Counted from the stretch's first letter, positions 16,835-25,978 are shown. The stretch: 64,000 nt of DNA from Polaromonas sp. (GCA_028292745.1 JAQGLT010000123.1:1-64000), one strand, 5' to 3'. Notes: a model not told the origin generated them from the sequence alone. Program-made: numbers and translations.

Positions 16835-17929
16835 ATGAGCGACCACCCCACACTGCCTGTGGCCCAATTGCAGGCCTTCGTCATTGCCATCTTTGTGGCC
16901 GCAGGGCTTTCGGAGGCGGACGCCCGCACCCTGGCCGCGAGCCTGATCGAGGCCGACCTGCGCGGCACCCATTCGCACGGCGTCATTCGCCTGCCCTTCC
17001 TGGTGGACCGGCTGCTGGAGGGCGGGGCCAACCGCCAGCCGGACATCCGGGTGGTGAACGACGCGCCCGGCACCGCCCTGCTCGACGGCGACCGGGCGCT
17101 GGGCGCCATCACGGCGACGCGGGCGATGGAGATGGCGATCGAGAAAGCCCGCACGCAGGGCATCGGCTTTGTCACCGCCCGCAACAGCGACTTCATCGGC
17201 ACCTGCGCCCACTACGCCATGAAAGCCCTGCCGCACGACATGATCGGCATCGCCTGGACCAACGGCTTTCCGGGCATGGCGCCGTGGGGCGGGCGCAGCA
17301 ACACCATCGGCAACAACCCGATTGCGTTTGCCGCGCCCAGCCTGTCGCACGGCCCCATCGTGCTGGACATGGCGCTGAGCGTGGCGGCCGGTGGCCGCAT
17401 CCGGCTGGCGGCCAAGAACGGCGAGAAGATTCCGCGCGACTGGCTGGTGGACAGCGGCGGCCAGCCGACCGACGACCCGCAAGCGCTGGCCGCCGGCGGC
17501 GCGCTGCTGCCGCTGGGCTACAAGGGCTACGGCCTGGCGGTGTTCGGCGAGATTTTGTGCGGCGTGCTGACCGGCTCGCGCATCCTGGGCGAAATCCCGG
17601 CCTGGTTCAAGGACACGGGCAGCGCCATCGGCAACGGCCACCTGCACATCGCCATCGACATCGCCCGCTTCGTGGAGCCCGAAGCCTTCAAGCTGCGCAT
17701 GGACGGGCTGGTCTCGCTGCTCAAGGCCACGCCGCTGATGCCCGAGGTGCGCGAAATCCTGCTGCCCGGCGAGCGGGCGTGGAAAACCCAGCAGCACCAG
17801 GAAAAGCACGGCATTCCTGTGCCTTCGCCCGTGGCGGCCGACCTGATGGCACTGGCCCGGCGGCTGGGCGTGGCGGCACCCGCCTCGCTCCTTCCTTCTT
17901 TTTCTGATTCCCTGGATTGCACGACATGA
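16835..17929 (+). CDS. Ldh2/YlbC-type malate/L-lactate/ureidoglycolate dehydrogenase family enzyme
   Basis: 364 residues. This family (unrelated to classical MDH/LDH) oxidises 2-hydroxy acids with NAD(P). Recognisable blocks are the N-terminal helix with SEADARTLAASLIEADLRG, THSHGV near 48, ARNSDFIGTCAHYA near 128, NGFPGMAPWGG, NTIGNNPIAFAAP, DMALS and LGYKGYGLAVFGEIL. A GACGAG-type leader (ACAAGGACGAGAAACAA) provides a weak ribosome site. The stop overlaps the next start (ATGA, 17926-17929), so translation of the two is coupled. The true substrate is unknown and is probably the hydroxy acid handled by the cluster. Confidence 0.87.
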   Translation: MSDHPTLPVAQLQAFVIAIFVAAGLSEADARTLAASLIEADLRGTHSHGVIRLPFLVDRLLEGGANRQPDIRVVNDAPGTALLDGDRALGAITATRAMEMAIEKARTQGIGFVTARNSDFIGTCAHYAMKALPHDMIGIAWTNGFPGMAPWGGRSNTIGNNPIAFAAPSLSHGPIVLDMALSVAAGGRIRLAAKNGEKIPRDWLVDSGGQPTDDPQALAAGGALLPLGYKGYGLAVFGEILCGVLTGSRILGEIPAWFKDTGSAIGNGHLHIAIDIARFVEPEAFKLRMDGLVSLLKATPLMPEVREILLPGERAWKTQQHQEKHGIPVPSPVAADLMALARRLGVAAPASLLPSFSDSLDCTT

Positions 17930-18780
17930 AAACAATGACCCTTGCCCACCTGACCCTGAGCGCCACACCGGCCGAAACGATCGATGCGGCGGCCCGCGCC
18001 GGCTTTGGCGCCGTCGGGCTGCGCATCTGCGGTCGCCGGCCCGGCGATGCGTTCGCCACGCCGCTGATCGGCAACCCCGCCGCCCTTCAGGCGCTGCGCC
18101 AGCGCGCCGCCGACCAGGGCATTCGCCTGTCCAACGTGTCGGCCTACCAGTTCTATCCCGACGTGACCTGGGAACAGGTGGCCCCCGCCATCGAGGCGAC
18201 CCATGCGCTGGGCATCCCGGTCATCGTGGCCAACGGCTTCGATGCCGACGAGGAACGGTTCACCGCGCTGTTTGCCCGCTACTGCGAAGGCGCTGCCGCA
18301 GCCGGCATCCGCGTGGCGCTGGAGTTTCTGCCCTACAGCGGCGTGCGCAACCTGGACGCCGCGCTGCGCATCATCGAGCGCAGCGGCGCCGGCAACGCCG
18401 GCGTGCTGCTCGACGCGCTGCACCTGGACCGCTCGGGCAGCCTGCCCGCCGACATTGCCGCCATCGACCCGGCCCGGATCGTTTTTGCGCAGCTGTGCGA
18501 TGCGAAAAAACTCATCGGCCAGCGCACCGACGACGAACTGCTGCAGGAAGCCCGGGGCGCCCGGCTGCCGGCCGGCCAAGGCGAGCTGCCGCTGTTCGAC
18601 TTCCTCGATGCGCTGCCGAGCGGCCTGGAGATTGAATACGAGGTGGCGCGGATGGACCTGGCCGACCGCTCGCCGCTTGAAAAAGCGCAGGCCGCGCATG
18701 ACGACGCCGAGCGCTTCATGGCCGCCTATGCCGCCCATGCAGCGTCCCGCCAGGCCCTGAACACCGCTGCGGTGGACTGA
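17926..18780 (+). CDS. sugar phosphate isomerase/epimerase (xylose isomerase-like TIM barrel)
   Basis: 284 residues from the ATG at 17926, which overlaps the upstream stop. The AP endonuclease family 2 / xylose isomerase-like barrel has metal-binding acids at strand ends: Glu in ALEFLPYSG near 135, Asp in LLDALHL near 167, a Gln/Asp pair in FAQLCDAKK near 193, and Glu in LEIEYEVA near 236. Members isomerise sugars, epimerise ketoses or dehydrate keto-inositols. The position between an Ldh2-type and a Gfo/Idh-type dehydrogenase suggests a sugar-acid or polyol route. The gene is four bases from the next. Confidence 0.85.
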   Translation: MKTMTLAHLTLSATPAETIDAAARAGFGAVGLRICGRRPGDAFATPLIGNPAALQALRQRAADQGIRLSNVSAYQFYPDVTWEQVAPAIEATHALGIPVIVANGFDADEERFTALFARYCEGAAAAGIRVALEFLPYSGVRNLDAALRIIERSGAGNAGVLLDALHLDRSGSLPADIAAIDPARIVFAQLCDAKKLIGQRTDDELLQEARGARLPAGQGELPLFDFLDALPSGLEIEYEVARMDLADRSPLEKAQAAHDDAERFMAAYAAHAASRQALNTAAVD

Positions 18781-18784
18781 CGCC

Positions 18785-19852
18785 ATGCTTGAAAAAACCA
18801 TCTTGCGTGTCGGCGTGCTGGGCTGCGGCATGATCAGCGCCGACCACTTTGCCGCCTGGGCGCAATGCCAGGGCGCTCAGGTCGTCGCCGTCTGCGACCC
18901 GATGGCGGACCGCGCCAGGGCCCGCGCCGAGCAGTTCGGCATCCCAGCCTTCTACGACTCGCCCGAGGCCATGATGGCCGCCGAGTCGCTGGACCTGATC
19001 GACATCATCACGCCGCGCGAAACCCATGCGGCCATGGTGCGGCTGGCCGCCCGCCACGGGATTCATGCGCTCAGCGAGAAGCCGCTGTGCCCGACCCTTG
19101 CCGAAGCCGAGGCGCTGGTCGCAGAAGTCGGCGGCACCATCCGCGTGATGGTCAATGAGAACTGGCGCTACCGGGCGTACTTTCGCAAGATTGCCGAATG
19201 GCTGCAGGCCGGCAAGCTGGGCACCATCACACTGGCGCGCATGGCCCTGTGGCGCTCGAGCATGCTGCCGCGCGCCGAGGACGGAAAAATCCATGCACTG
19301 ACGCGCCAGGCCTTTCTGGCCAAGGAAGAGCGGGTGCTGATCGCCGAATCGCTGATCCATGAAATCGACGTGATGCGCGCCCTGTTCGGCGAACTCGACG
19401 TGCTGGCCTGCAGCACCGGCCGGGCCTGCCCCGGCATCGTCGGCGAAGACAGCGCCACCATTTTGCTGCGCACCGGCTATGGCCTGACGGTGACGATCGA
19501 CGGCGTCATGACCGCCGCCGGCCACGACACCCGCGCGCCCGACCGGCTGGAGATTGCCGGCACGCGCTGCAGCGTGGTGCTCGAAGGCGCGGTGCTCAAG
19601 CTCATCGGCGCCGAAGAGGAAACCCATGTGTACGACGAGGCGGTGGTGCGGCAAAACTGCTTCAACGCCTCGATCCAGCATTTTGTCGACCAGGTCAAGA
19701 GTGGCGGCCCGTTCTGGACCTCGGCCGAGGACCAGCTGGGCAGCCTGCGCGTCATGGAGGACGCCTACCGGCTGGCCGGGCAGATGCCCGTTCTGTCGGC
19801 CATGCAGCTTCCCCCGGTTGCGCCGCCGCGCATCACCGGTTTCGACATCTGA
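18785..19852 (+). CDS. Gfo/Idh/MocA family oxidoreductase
   Basis: 355 residues. The N-terminal Rossmann domain has GxGxxxAxH (LGCGMISADHF, near 12-22) and the family hallmark Glu-Lys-Pro (EKP near 99-101); the C-terminal alpha/beta domain follows with ESLIHEIDVMRALFG, containing the His expected in the active site. Members oxidise sugars, inositols or cyclic polyols with NAD(P). The start is four bases after the TIM-barrel stop, which makes an operon almost certain. The combination resembles inositol- or sugar-acid-type pathways, but the substrate is open. Confidence 0.88.
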   Translation: MLEKTILRVGVLGCGMISADHFAAWAQCQGAQVVAVCDPMADRARARAEQFGIPAFYDSPEAMMAAESLDLIDIITPRETHAAMVRLAARHGIHALSEKPLCPTLAEAEALVAEVGGTIRVMVNENWRYRAYFRKIAEWLQAGKLGTITLARMALWRSSMLPRAEDGKIHALTRQAFLAKEERVLIAESLIHEIDVMRALFGELDVLACSTGRACPGIVGEDSATILLRTGYGLTVTIDGVMTAAGHDTRAPDRLEIAGTRCSVVLEGAVLKLIGAEEETHVYDEAVVRQNCFNASIQHFVDQVKSGGPFWTSAEDQLGSLRVMEDAYRLAGQMPVLSAMQLPPVAPPRITGFDI

Positions 19853-19892
19853 TTTGATTGGATTTGATTTTTAATTTCACAGGAGTTTGACA

Positions 19893-20573
19893 ATGGCTTT
19901 GGCAGGAACAGGACTGATCGCGATCTGGAATGACATTCTTCCCGAACTGCGCGAGGATTTTTTCGAATGGCACCCGCGCGAGCACATGGTGGAGCGCCTG
20001 GGCATTCCCGGCTTCCTGCGCGGGCGCCGCTACATCGCGGTCGATGGCGGCGTGGAATTTTTGACGCTGTATGAAGTCACCAGCACCGACGTGCTGGTCA
20101 GCGACATTTACAAGGAGCGCCTGACGCAGCCCACGCCGTGGTCGACCAAGACGCTGCCAGGATTTTTCAACAACGAGCGCGGCGCCTGCCAGATCGAGTT
20201 CAGCCAGAGCTACGCCATGGGCGGCGCCATGCTGACGCTGCGCTTTGAGGCTGAAGCAGGCAAGGAAGCTGTGCTGATTGACGCGGTCAAGGCCGCCATG
20301 GCGGGCCTGGTTGACGCGCCCCGCGTCACCGGCGCGCACCTGGTCAAGAACGACGTGTCGCTGACCGGCGGCAACTCGGGCAACCAGCGCGGCCGCGTGA
20401 TCACGCTGCCGCACCTGGTGGTGCTGATCGAAGGCTCCGGCCTGGAAGGCGTGCGCGCTGCGGGAGAAAAATTCCTTGGCAACGCCTGCTTGGCAGAACT
20501 GGGCGCCAAGCCGGAGGTGACGCGCGGGCTTTACCAGCTGGAGTACAGCATCCAGAATCTGGCGGAAAAATAA
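19893..20573 (+). CDS. double EthD-like (dimeric alpha/beta barrel) protein
   Basis: 226 residues from the ATG at 19893 with AGGAG at 19881-19885. The first half has an EthD-like signature (FFEWHPREHMVERLGIPGFLRGRRY), which forms a ferredoxin-like fold. The second half repeats the beta-alpha-beta pattern (MLTLRFEA, a helix of KEAVLIDAVKAAMAGL, and GAHLVKND), so the protein looks like a tandem of two such domains. EthD-like proteins often accompany catabolic enzymes but most have no assigned reaction. It ends the cluster. Confidence 0.65.
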   Translation: MALAGTGLIAIWNDILPELREDFFEWHPREHMVERLGIPGFLRGRRYIAVDGGVEFLTLYEVTSTDVLVSDIYKERLTQPTPWSTKTLPGFFNNERGACQIEFSQSYAMGGAMLTLRFEAEAGKEAVLIDAVKAAMAGLVDAPRVTGAHLVKNDVSLTGGNSGNQRGRVITLPHLVVLIEGSGLEGVRAAGEKFLGNACLAELGAKPEVTRGLYQLEYSIQNLAEK

Positions 20574-20672
20574 ACCGGCCGGCCATCCAACCGCCGCGCC
20601 CTGGGTCGACCGTGGCCCGGCCCGGCCGAATCCATCAGGCGACCGTCTGTTTCAGCAAGGCATAAAACGGCT

Positions 20673-21893
20673 TCAACGGCCGGGGTTCAGCACCTTGGCG
20701 ACCGGGTTGTGGCGCAGCCGGAAGGCGTCGGGCATGCCGGAGCCCAGCAGCGGGCGCAGGTACATCCGGAAGGCATCGGTCACGTCGGTGCCGCCGGGCG
20801 AAATGAATTCGTCCTCCATCACACGCGTCTTGCCGGCCACGGCGTCGAGCGGCAGCAGTTCGTAGTCCGCCGAATAAAACCCCGTGCGCTTGATGGCGAC
20901 CGAGCCGTCCTGCCCGCCCCACATGGCGAACTGCACCGCTTTTTCACCCACCTCTCTAGCCTCGCGCTGGTCCACGTCGGACACGCAGCCGATGAACGAG
21001 CGCTGCAGGTAGCCGAAGGTGTCGCCGCGCACCCGCTTGATCTTGAGCTTGGATTTGATCTCCTCGCACAGCAGATCGGCCAGCGCCCCATTGCCCGACA
21101 GCTGCACATTGCCGTGGGCATCGTGCTCCATTTCCCTGGCCAGCAGGCTGGCGATGGGCGCGCCCGAGGCATCGTGGATGCCTTCGGACACGGCGATCAC
21201 GCAGCGGCCAAAACGGGCATAGGCGGCTTTCACGTCAGCCAGAAACGATTCCAGCACGAAAGTGCGCTCGGGCAGGTAGATCAGGTGCGGGCCGTCATCG
21301 GGGAACTTCTTGCCCAGCGCGGACGCGGCCGTCAAAAACCCGGCGTGGCGGCCCATCACCACGCCCACGTACACGCCGGGCAGCGCCGCGTTGTCCAGGT
21401 TGGCGCCGGCAAAAGCCTGCGCCACGAAGCGCGCCGCCGACGGGAAGCCGGGCGTGTGGTCGTTGCCCACCAGGTCGTTGTCGATGGTTTTGGGAATATG
21501 GATGCAGCGCAGCGGGTAGCCGGCTCGCTGCGCCTCCATGCTGACGATGCGCACCGTGTCCGACGAGTCGTTGCCGCCGATATAGAAAAAGCGCTCGATC
21601 TGGTGCGCCTGCAGCACCTTGAAGATTTCCTGGCAGTAGCGCATGTCGGGCTTGTCGCGCGTCGAGCCCAGCGCCGAGGATGGCGTGTTGGCCACCTGCT
21701 CCAGGTTGTGGCTGGTTTCCTGCATCAGGTCAACGAAGTCTTCATTGACGATGCCGCGCACGCCGTGGCGCGCGCCGTAGATGTGCGTCACCGCGCCAAA
21801 ACGGCGCGCCTCCAGCGCCACGCCGACCAGCGACTGGTTGATCACCGCCGTCGGGCCGCCGCCCTGGGCCACCAGGATCTTGCCGGACGTCAT
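20673..21893 (-). CDS. pfp: pyrophosphate-type 6-phosphofructokinase
   Basis: 406 residues from the ATG at 21893 (AGGAGG just upstream). Phosphorylates fructose 6-phosphate, reversibly with PPi in this subtype. Two readable positions support PPi use: GGNDSS at 106-111 has Asp where ATP enzymes have Gly, and PKTIDND near 134-140 has Lys where ATP enzymes have Gly. The N-terminal AQGGGPTAVIN and the MGRHAGFL motif match the family. The frame is open far upstream but that region lacks similarity. PPi-PFK in this group may support both glycolysis and gluconeogenesis. Confidence 0.9.
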   Translation of the reverse strand: MTSGKILVAQGGGPTAVINQSLVGVALEARRFGAVTHIYGARHGVRGIVNEDFVDLMQETSHNLEQVANTPSSALGSTRDKPDMRYCQEIFKVLQAHQIERFFYIGGNDSSDTVRIVSMEAQRAGYPLRCIHIPKTIDNDLVGNDHTPGFPSAARFVAQAFAGANLDNAALPGVYVGVVMGRHAGFLTAASALGKKFPDDGPHLIYLPERTFVLESFLADVKAAYARFGRCVIAVSEGIHDASGAPIASLLAREMEHDAHGNVQLSGNGALADLLCEEIKSKLKIKRVRGDTFGYLQRSFIGCVSDVDQREAREVGEKAVQFAMWGGQDGSVAIKRTGFYSADYELLPLDAVAGKTRVMEDEFISPGGTDVTDAFRMYLRPLLGSGMPDAFRLRHNPVAKVLNPGR

Positions 21894-22108
21894 GCCGCCT
21901 CCTGCCGGGCCAGCCTGGGGGCTGCGTGCAGGCCCTTGAACAAAGTCAATCGAGGATGAAGCGGAAAGTGCATGGGTTCTCCTTGAAAAATGGCTGACGG
22001 GAATTGCCGGGCAACGAACGCTGGCCGGTGGCAATGCCGTTGCCTCCGGCGTAATAGAACACATCATGGCGGGCGAGGCAACGCCGCCGTTTTGAAATGG
22101 CACCGGAA

Positions 22109-23113
22109 TCAGGCAGCGGCCAGGCAGCCATGGAACGAGGCGCCTGTTGCCGCCTTCAGCCACGCATCGACCAGCGCCGGGTCATTGACCGTCCTGAGCT
22201 GCTGGTAAGCCGTTTCGGCTTCGGGAAAACGGCGGCGCAGGAAATTGAGCCACTGCTTGAGCCGGCCCGCGCGCGAGCGGGCATCCAGCCGGGCGCAGAC
22301 GATGTGCCAGAAATCGGCCAGCAGCGGCAGCAGGTGCGGCCAGCCGACGCCGGCGTGCGGCCCGGCGCCGTGCATTGCCGCCTTGATCGCCAGCGCCAGG
22401 CCGGGGTCGGTCACCATGCCGCGCCCCAGCATCAGCGCGCCGCAGCCCGACGCTTCGCGGCAGCGCCGCGCATCGTCCACCGTCCAGATCTCGCCGTTGG
22501 CCACGACCGGAATGCGCACGGCGGCGCGGATGTCGGCAATCCGCTCCCAATAAGCCGGCGGGCGGTAGCCCTGCGCCTTGGTGCGGCCATGCACGACCAG
22601 CTCGTCCGCGCCGCCGCCGGCCATCGCCAGCGCGCATTCGACCGCCCGCGCGTCGTCGTTGAAGCCCAGCCGCATCTTGGCCGACACCGGCACGCCGGCC
22701 GGGACGGCGCGGCGCACGGCGGACACGATGGCGAAGATGATGTCGGGCGTTTCCAGCAGCAAGGCGCCGCCGCCATGGCGGTTGACCACCTTGGCCGGGC
22801 AGCCGAAGTTCAGGTCGATGCCGGCCGGCCCGAGTTCGGCCAGCCGGCCGGCGTTTTCAGCCAGGCACACCGGGTCGGAGCCGAGCAGCTGGGGCCGCAC
22901 TGGAACGCCGGCCAGCGTGCGGCTGCCGTTGTGCAGTTCAGGCACGATGCGGGTGAAGACGCGCTCGGGCAGCAGCTGGTCGGTGATGCGGATGAATTCG
23001 GACACGCAGCGGTCGATGCCGCCGACCCGCGTGAGGATGTCGCGCAGCACGAAGTCGAGCAGCCCTTCCATGGGCGCGAGCAGCAGGGTCATCGGTTCGC
23101 TAGGGCGCATCAT
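22109..23113 (-). CDS. dusC: tRNA-dihydrouridine(16) synthase
   Basis: 334 residues from the first of two ATGs at 23113 (another candidate is 23092). A flavin enzyme reducing uridine 16 in tRNA. The FMN barrel begins LLAPMEG; the catalytic Cys is in LNFGCPAK near 125; KMRLGF, VHGRTK and NGEIW follow as expected, and the C-terminal helical domain (LADFWHIVCARL, LKQWLNFLRR) identifies DusC rather than DusA or DusB. The open frame continues to 23173 but overlaps dispersed repeat copy 6, so the longer start is rejected. Confidence 0.9.
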   Translation of the reverse strand: MMRPSEPMTLLLAPMEGLLDFVLRDILTRVGGIDRCVSEFIRITDQLLPERVFTRIVPELHNGSRTLAGVPVRPQLLGSDPVCLAENAGRLAELGPAGIDLNFGCPAKVVNRHGGGALLLETPDIIFAIVSAVRRAVPAGVPVSAKMRLGFNDDARAVECALAMAGGGADELVVHGRTKAQGYRPPAYWERIADIRAAVRIPVVANGEIWTVDDARRCREASGCGALMLGRGMVTDPGLALAIKAAMHGAGPHAGVGWPHLLPLLADFWHIVCARLDARSRAGRLKQWLNFLRRRFPEAETAYQQLRTVNDPALVDAWLKAATGASFHGCLAAA

Positions 23114-23129
23114 TTCAATCGGCAAACAA

Positions 23130-23197
23130 GTTTTAAGCATCAAATAGCCCTTTAGCGCAAGCACAGCCTGCATTAGCAGCTATGAATTAAATAGCGC
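23130..23197. repeat. dispersed AATAGCTGCTTGCGC-type intergenic repeat, copy 6 (inverted)
   Basis: Reads TTTTAAGCATCAAATAGCCCTTTAGCGCAAGCACAG...TTAGCAGCTATGAATTAAATAGCG, i.e. the complement of the usual orientation. Located between the methyltransferase and dusC genes, upstream of dusC. Confidence 0.7.
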
Positions 23198-23268
23198 CAC
23201 GCATTCCGACTTGAGCGCCGTGATTGAAAACCGGGGTGATTTCGTGCCACCCATGGCCCGTGCCGAGG

Positions 23269-24525
23269 TCAGGCCGCGCCCAGGCGCCAGAGCGAGGTGA
23301 CTTCGGCGGCGCGTGCCTTGTGCAGCGGGTTGCTCTCGTCGGCCGCCTTGGGATGCTCGGGCTTGGCGTCGATGCGGCCCAGCACTTTCAGGCCCCCGGC
23401 CTTGATGGCGGCCTGCAGTTCGGCGCGCGTGCGCAGTCCCAGCTTTTCGGCAAAGTTGGACAGGATCAGCCAGCCTTCGCCGCCTGGCGCCAGGTGCGCG
23501 GCCAGCCCGCCAATGAAACCCAGCAGCATGCGGCTGCCTTCGTCGTACACCGCGCCTTCCAGCGGCGAGCCGGGGCGCGCCGGCAGCCACGGCGGGTTGC
23601 AGACGATGACGGACGCCTGGCCCTCGGGGAACAGGTCGGCCTGCATCACCTTGACCGGATTCGGCAGGCGCAGGCCGTAGATGTTCTCGCGGGCGCATTC
23701 GAGCGCGCGCGGGTCCATATCGGTCGCCACGACCTGATCGACCTCGCCGCGCAGCGCCAGCACGGCCGCCAGCACGCCGGTGCCGGTGCCGATGTCGAAG
23801 GCGACGAACTTGCCGTTTGTCGGGTTGGCGGGCAGCGGCGCATTGGCCACCAGATCGACATACTCGCCGCGCACCGGCGAGAACACGCCATAGTGCGGAT
23901 GGATGCGGTTGTTCGGGGCCTCGCCCAGGGCCGCGATTTCAACCCCCTTCTTGCGCCACTCGTGCGCGCTGATGACGCCCAGCAGTTCGCGCAGCGACGC
24001 CACGCTGGGCCGGGCCGCCTCGCCGGGCGCGCCCCAGGCCTCGGCGCAAGCCTGCTTCGCATCCGGCGCGCGGCGCAGCTCGATGCCGTAGTCGGGGCCG
24101 AATTCGATCAGCACCATGCCCAGCACCCGCGCCCGCTGCGACTGGGCCTGGCGGTGCAGGTGAAAGTCCTGGCCGGCCGGCACGCCCGAGGCGGCGTTGT
24201 CGGCGGCCTTTTTCTGCGCCACCCGCGCCAGCTTGGAGGCCTTGGGCGGCTTGTCGATGCGCCGGGCCAGCGCCTGCACCATCTGCCGGGCATTCTGGAA
24301 GTCGCCGCGCCAGAGCAGGCCGGTGCCTTCGCAGGCCAGCCGGTAGGCGTCGTCGGCGGCCATGGTGTCGTCGGCCGCGACGATGCGCCGGGGCGGCGGC
24401 GCGCCGCGCTCGGAACGCCAAAGCGCCGAATGCGCCACACCGGCTTCTTTCCACTCGATCAGGGTTGAGGCCGCGGCGGCGGTCTCGGGGAGCGTGACCG
24501 AGGTCACGGAAAAGAAGGTAGGCAT
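23269..24525 (-). CDS. class I SAM-dependent methyltransferase
   Basis: 418 residues from the ATG at 24525. The C-terminal half is a Rossmann methyltransferase: motif I DIGTGTG at 244-250, an acidic end of beta-2 (ATDMDP near 268), and NPPW at 310-313, the motif of N6-adenine and N5-glutamine methylating enzymes. The N-terminal 200 residues are a helical, Lys/Arg-rich extension, resembling the layout of rRNA (guanine) or release-factor methyltransferases of the RlmG/PrmC superfamily. The acceptor is unknown. A possible alternative is a ribosomal protein or rRNA target. Confidence 0.8.
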   Translation of the reverse strand: MPTFFSVTSVTLPETAAAASTLIEWKEAGVAHSALWRSERGAPPPRRIVAADDTMAADDAYRLACEGTGLLWRGDFQNARQMVQALARRIDKPPKASKLARVAQKKAADNAASGVPAGQDFHLHRQAQSQRARVLGMVLIEFGPDYGIELRRAPDAKQACAEAWGAPGEAARPSVASLRELLGVISAHEWRKKGVEIAALGEAPNNRIHPHYGVFSPVRGEYVDLVANAPLPANPTNGKFVAFDIGTGTGVLAAVLALRGEVDQVVATDMDPRALECARENIYGLRLPNPVKVMQADLFPEGQASVIVCNPPWLPARPGSPLEGAVYDEGSRMLLGFIGGLAAHLAPGGEGWLILSNFAEKLGLRTRAELQAAIKAGGLKVLGRIDAKPEHPKAADESNPLHKARAAEVTSLWRLGAA

Positions 24526-24875
24526 GGCAAGGCAGTCAGAAAGAAAAGAGCCCCGTGTTTTAACAGATAGGCGGCGCTGCCCCGGCAAAAACCCCTTTCG
24601 CCGGCGTTTCTTGAACAAAAAATGCCTCTAGCGCAAGCACAGCATGTGCTAGCAGCTATCGATTTCATAGCAGACAAAGCCTGGGCGATGAATGGCTCCC
24701 GCGCCGCTGCCCGCTGGAAAATGCGTGGTGACTCACTAAAACAGTTGTTCAGCAGGCCAGGGCTGCTTTGCCAGCCGTCAATTCGATCAATTCAACGGCG
24801 TTTTCCGCCCCGCGTGCGTTTTGGTCCAGCCGCTGGAATAAATGGCGCCGCGCGTCAACGCCAAGGCGCCGGGGC
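24526..24875. other. intergenic region between methyltransferase and mpg genes
   Basis: 350 bp without a supportable gene. It contains repeat copy 7 (24612-24672). A small open frame overlapping the repeat has no family features. The methyltransferase promoter should lie near 24530-24600. Confidence 0.5.
24612..24672. repeat. dispersed AATAGCTGCTTGCGC-type intergenic repeat, copy 7 (inverted)
   Basis: Reads TGAACAAAAAATGCCTCTAGCGCAAGCAC, AGCATGTGCTAGCAGCTATCGATTTCATAGCA. Same orientation as copies 6, 11 and 14. Confidence 0.7.
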
Positions 24876-25463
24876 CTAGCGAAACGGCCGACTTAGAAAA
24901 GGCGATCCCGCCAGGCCGAAGCGCCAGGGGCGGTCAACGGCTTTGGAAATCCCGATGCGCGGGCCTGTCAGCACGGCAAAGTCCCTGGGCGGCCCGGGCG
25001 CGATCAGCGCCAGCGGCGGCGCATCGAGCCGCAGGCCGTTGAAGCTGCGGTCGATGCCCAAGGCCTGCCCCAGCCGGCCCGGCCCGGCGCACAGCAGCCG
25101 AACATTGTCCAGGCCGCGACGGGCCCGCATCAGCTCCAGCCCCTCGGTGGGCGCCAGCGCGCGGATCAGCACCCCGGCGCCATGGCCCGGCTCGCGGCAG
25201 ACAAGGTTCAGGCACCAGTGAATTCCGTAGGAGCGGTACACGTACAGCCGCGCCGGCGGGCCGAACATGGCGGCATTGCGCGGCGTGGGTCCGCTGAAGC
25301 TGTGGGAAGCCGGGTCCTCATGGTCATAAGCCTCGGTCTCGACGATGACGCCGCCCACGCCATGGACCAGCAGGCGCATACCGATCAGCTGGCGCGCCAC
25401 GGTATCGGACGCCGCCGAAAAATCGATGCCGGCAACGCTATTTGGGAAATTGGGCAACAACAT
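24876..25463 (-). CDS. 3-methyladenine DNA glycosylase (AAG/Mpg family)
   Basis: 195 residues. Base-excision repair enzyme that removes alkylated purines. The catalytic Glu lies in the [14 protein letters not shown] block (about 41-54); [22 protein letters not shown], the DNA-intercalating region, and [14 protein letters not shown] follow in the standard order. Size and start (ATG at 25463) match bacterial Mpg. The C-terminus ends in an Arg-rich tail. It is a single-gene unit; no adaptive-response gene is adjacent. Confidence 0.92.
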   Translation of the reverse strand: MLLPNFPNSVAGIDFSAASDTVARQLIGMRLLVHGVGGVIVETEAYDHEDPASHSFSGPTPRNAAMFGPPARLYVYRSYGIHWCLNLVCREPGHGAGVLIRALAPTEGLELMRARRGLDNVRLLCAGPGRLGQALGIDRSFNGLRLDAPPLALIAPGPPRDFAVLTGPRIGISKAVDRPWRFGLAGSPFLSRPFR

Positions 25464-25684
25464 TCCTGGAAGGTAAAAGTTTTGAATGCAATTTAAACCC
25501 CTGAGCCAAATTACGGCAGCAGCGCAACACCAGTGTTTTCTGTCGGAATGCTCCGGCGGGTCTGGGGATTCATGAGGGGCAATAGACCAGCTGCTCCTAC
25601 GCCCGACTTCATGGCATGACTACAGGAGGCCCACGCAAGGCCGTTTAAGGTCAGCACCCTAGTCTAGTTTTGGGAGATACCAGC

Positions 25685-25873
25685 ATGTCCAGATTCAGTG
25701 CCCCGCCGCCCGATGGCGAGAGCCGAAAGGCGATCGAGCAACGCGCCCGCGACGCAACCCGGCCGGCCGCCCCTGAAAAAAAAGGCACTTGGCCTTTTTC
25801 CGTGGAAAAAAATCCTTCCAGCAACGGCCGCGAGTCAAGTCCGGCAGCCAGCACCGGCCGGGAGAAAGTCTAG
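25685..25873 (+). CDS. small hypothetical protein
   Basis: 62 residues from the ATG at 25685, with GGAG nine bases upstream. The sequence is polar and Pro/Ser/Arg-rich, probably disordered, and no motif is recognised. A perfect 8-bp A/T-flanked stem-loop sits inside it, which argues that part of this frame may be a terminator region rather than coding. Low confidence. Confidence 0.3.
   Translation: MSRFSAPPPDGESRKAIEQRARDATRPAAPEKKGTWPFSVEKNPSSNGRESSPAASTGREKV
25779..25799. terminator. bidirectional-type stem-loop AAAAAGGC...GCCTTTTT
   Basis: Left arm AAAAAGGC 25779-25786, loop ACTTG, right arm GCCTTTTT 25792-25799. The A and T tracts make it terminator-like on both strands, although the GC part is only three pairs. 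Confidence 0.45.
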
Positions 25874-25925
25874 CGCGGCTTCACGCGGGCTGGCAACAGC
25901 CAGCCCGGCCGGCTTCAAACTCCTG

Positions 25926-25978
25926 AATTTATAGCTACCCGTGCAGGCTGAGCCTGCGCTGCAGCCAGTTTTGGTCGG
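25926..25978. repeat. dispersed AATAGCTGCTTGCGC-type intergenic repeat, copy 8 (partial)
   Basis: ATTTATAGCTACCCGTGCAGGCTGAGCCTGCGCTGCAGCCAG; only the TAGCT start and the CTGCGC centre are recognisable, so it is a diverged copy. It lies between the DUF808 gene and the small ORF. Confidence 0.45.

Noticed and set aside
21894-22163. N-terminal extension of pfp
   Set aside because: The extra region has no family match; AGGAGG precedes the ATG at 21893.
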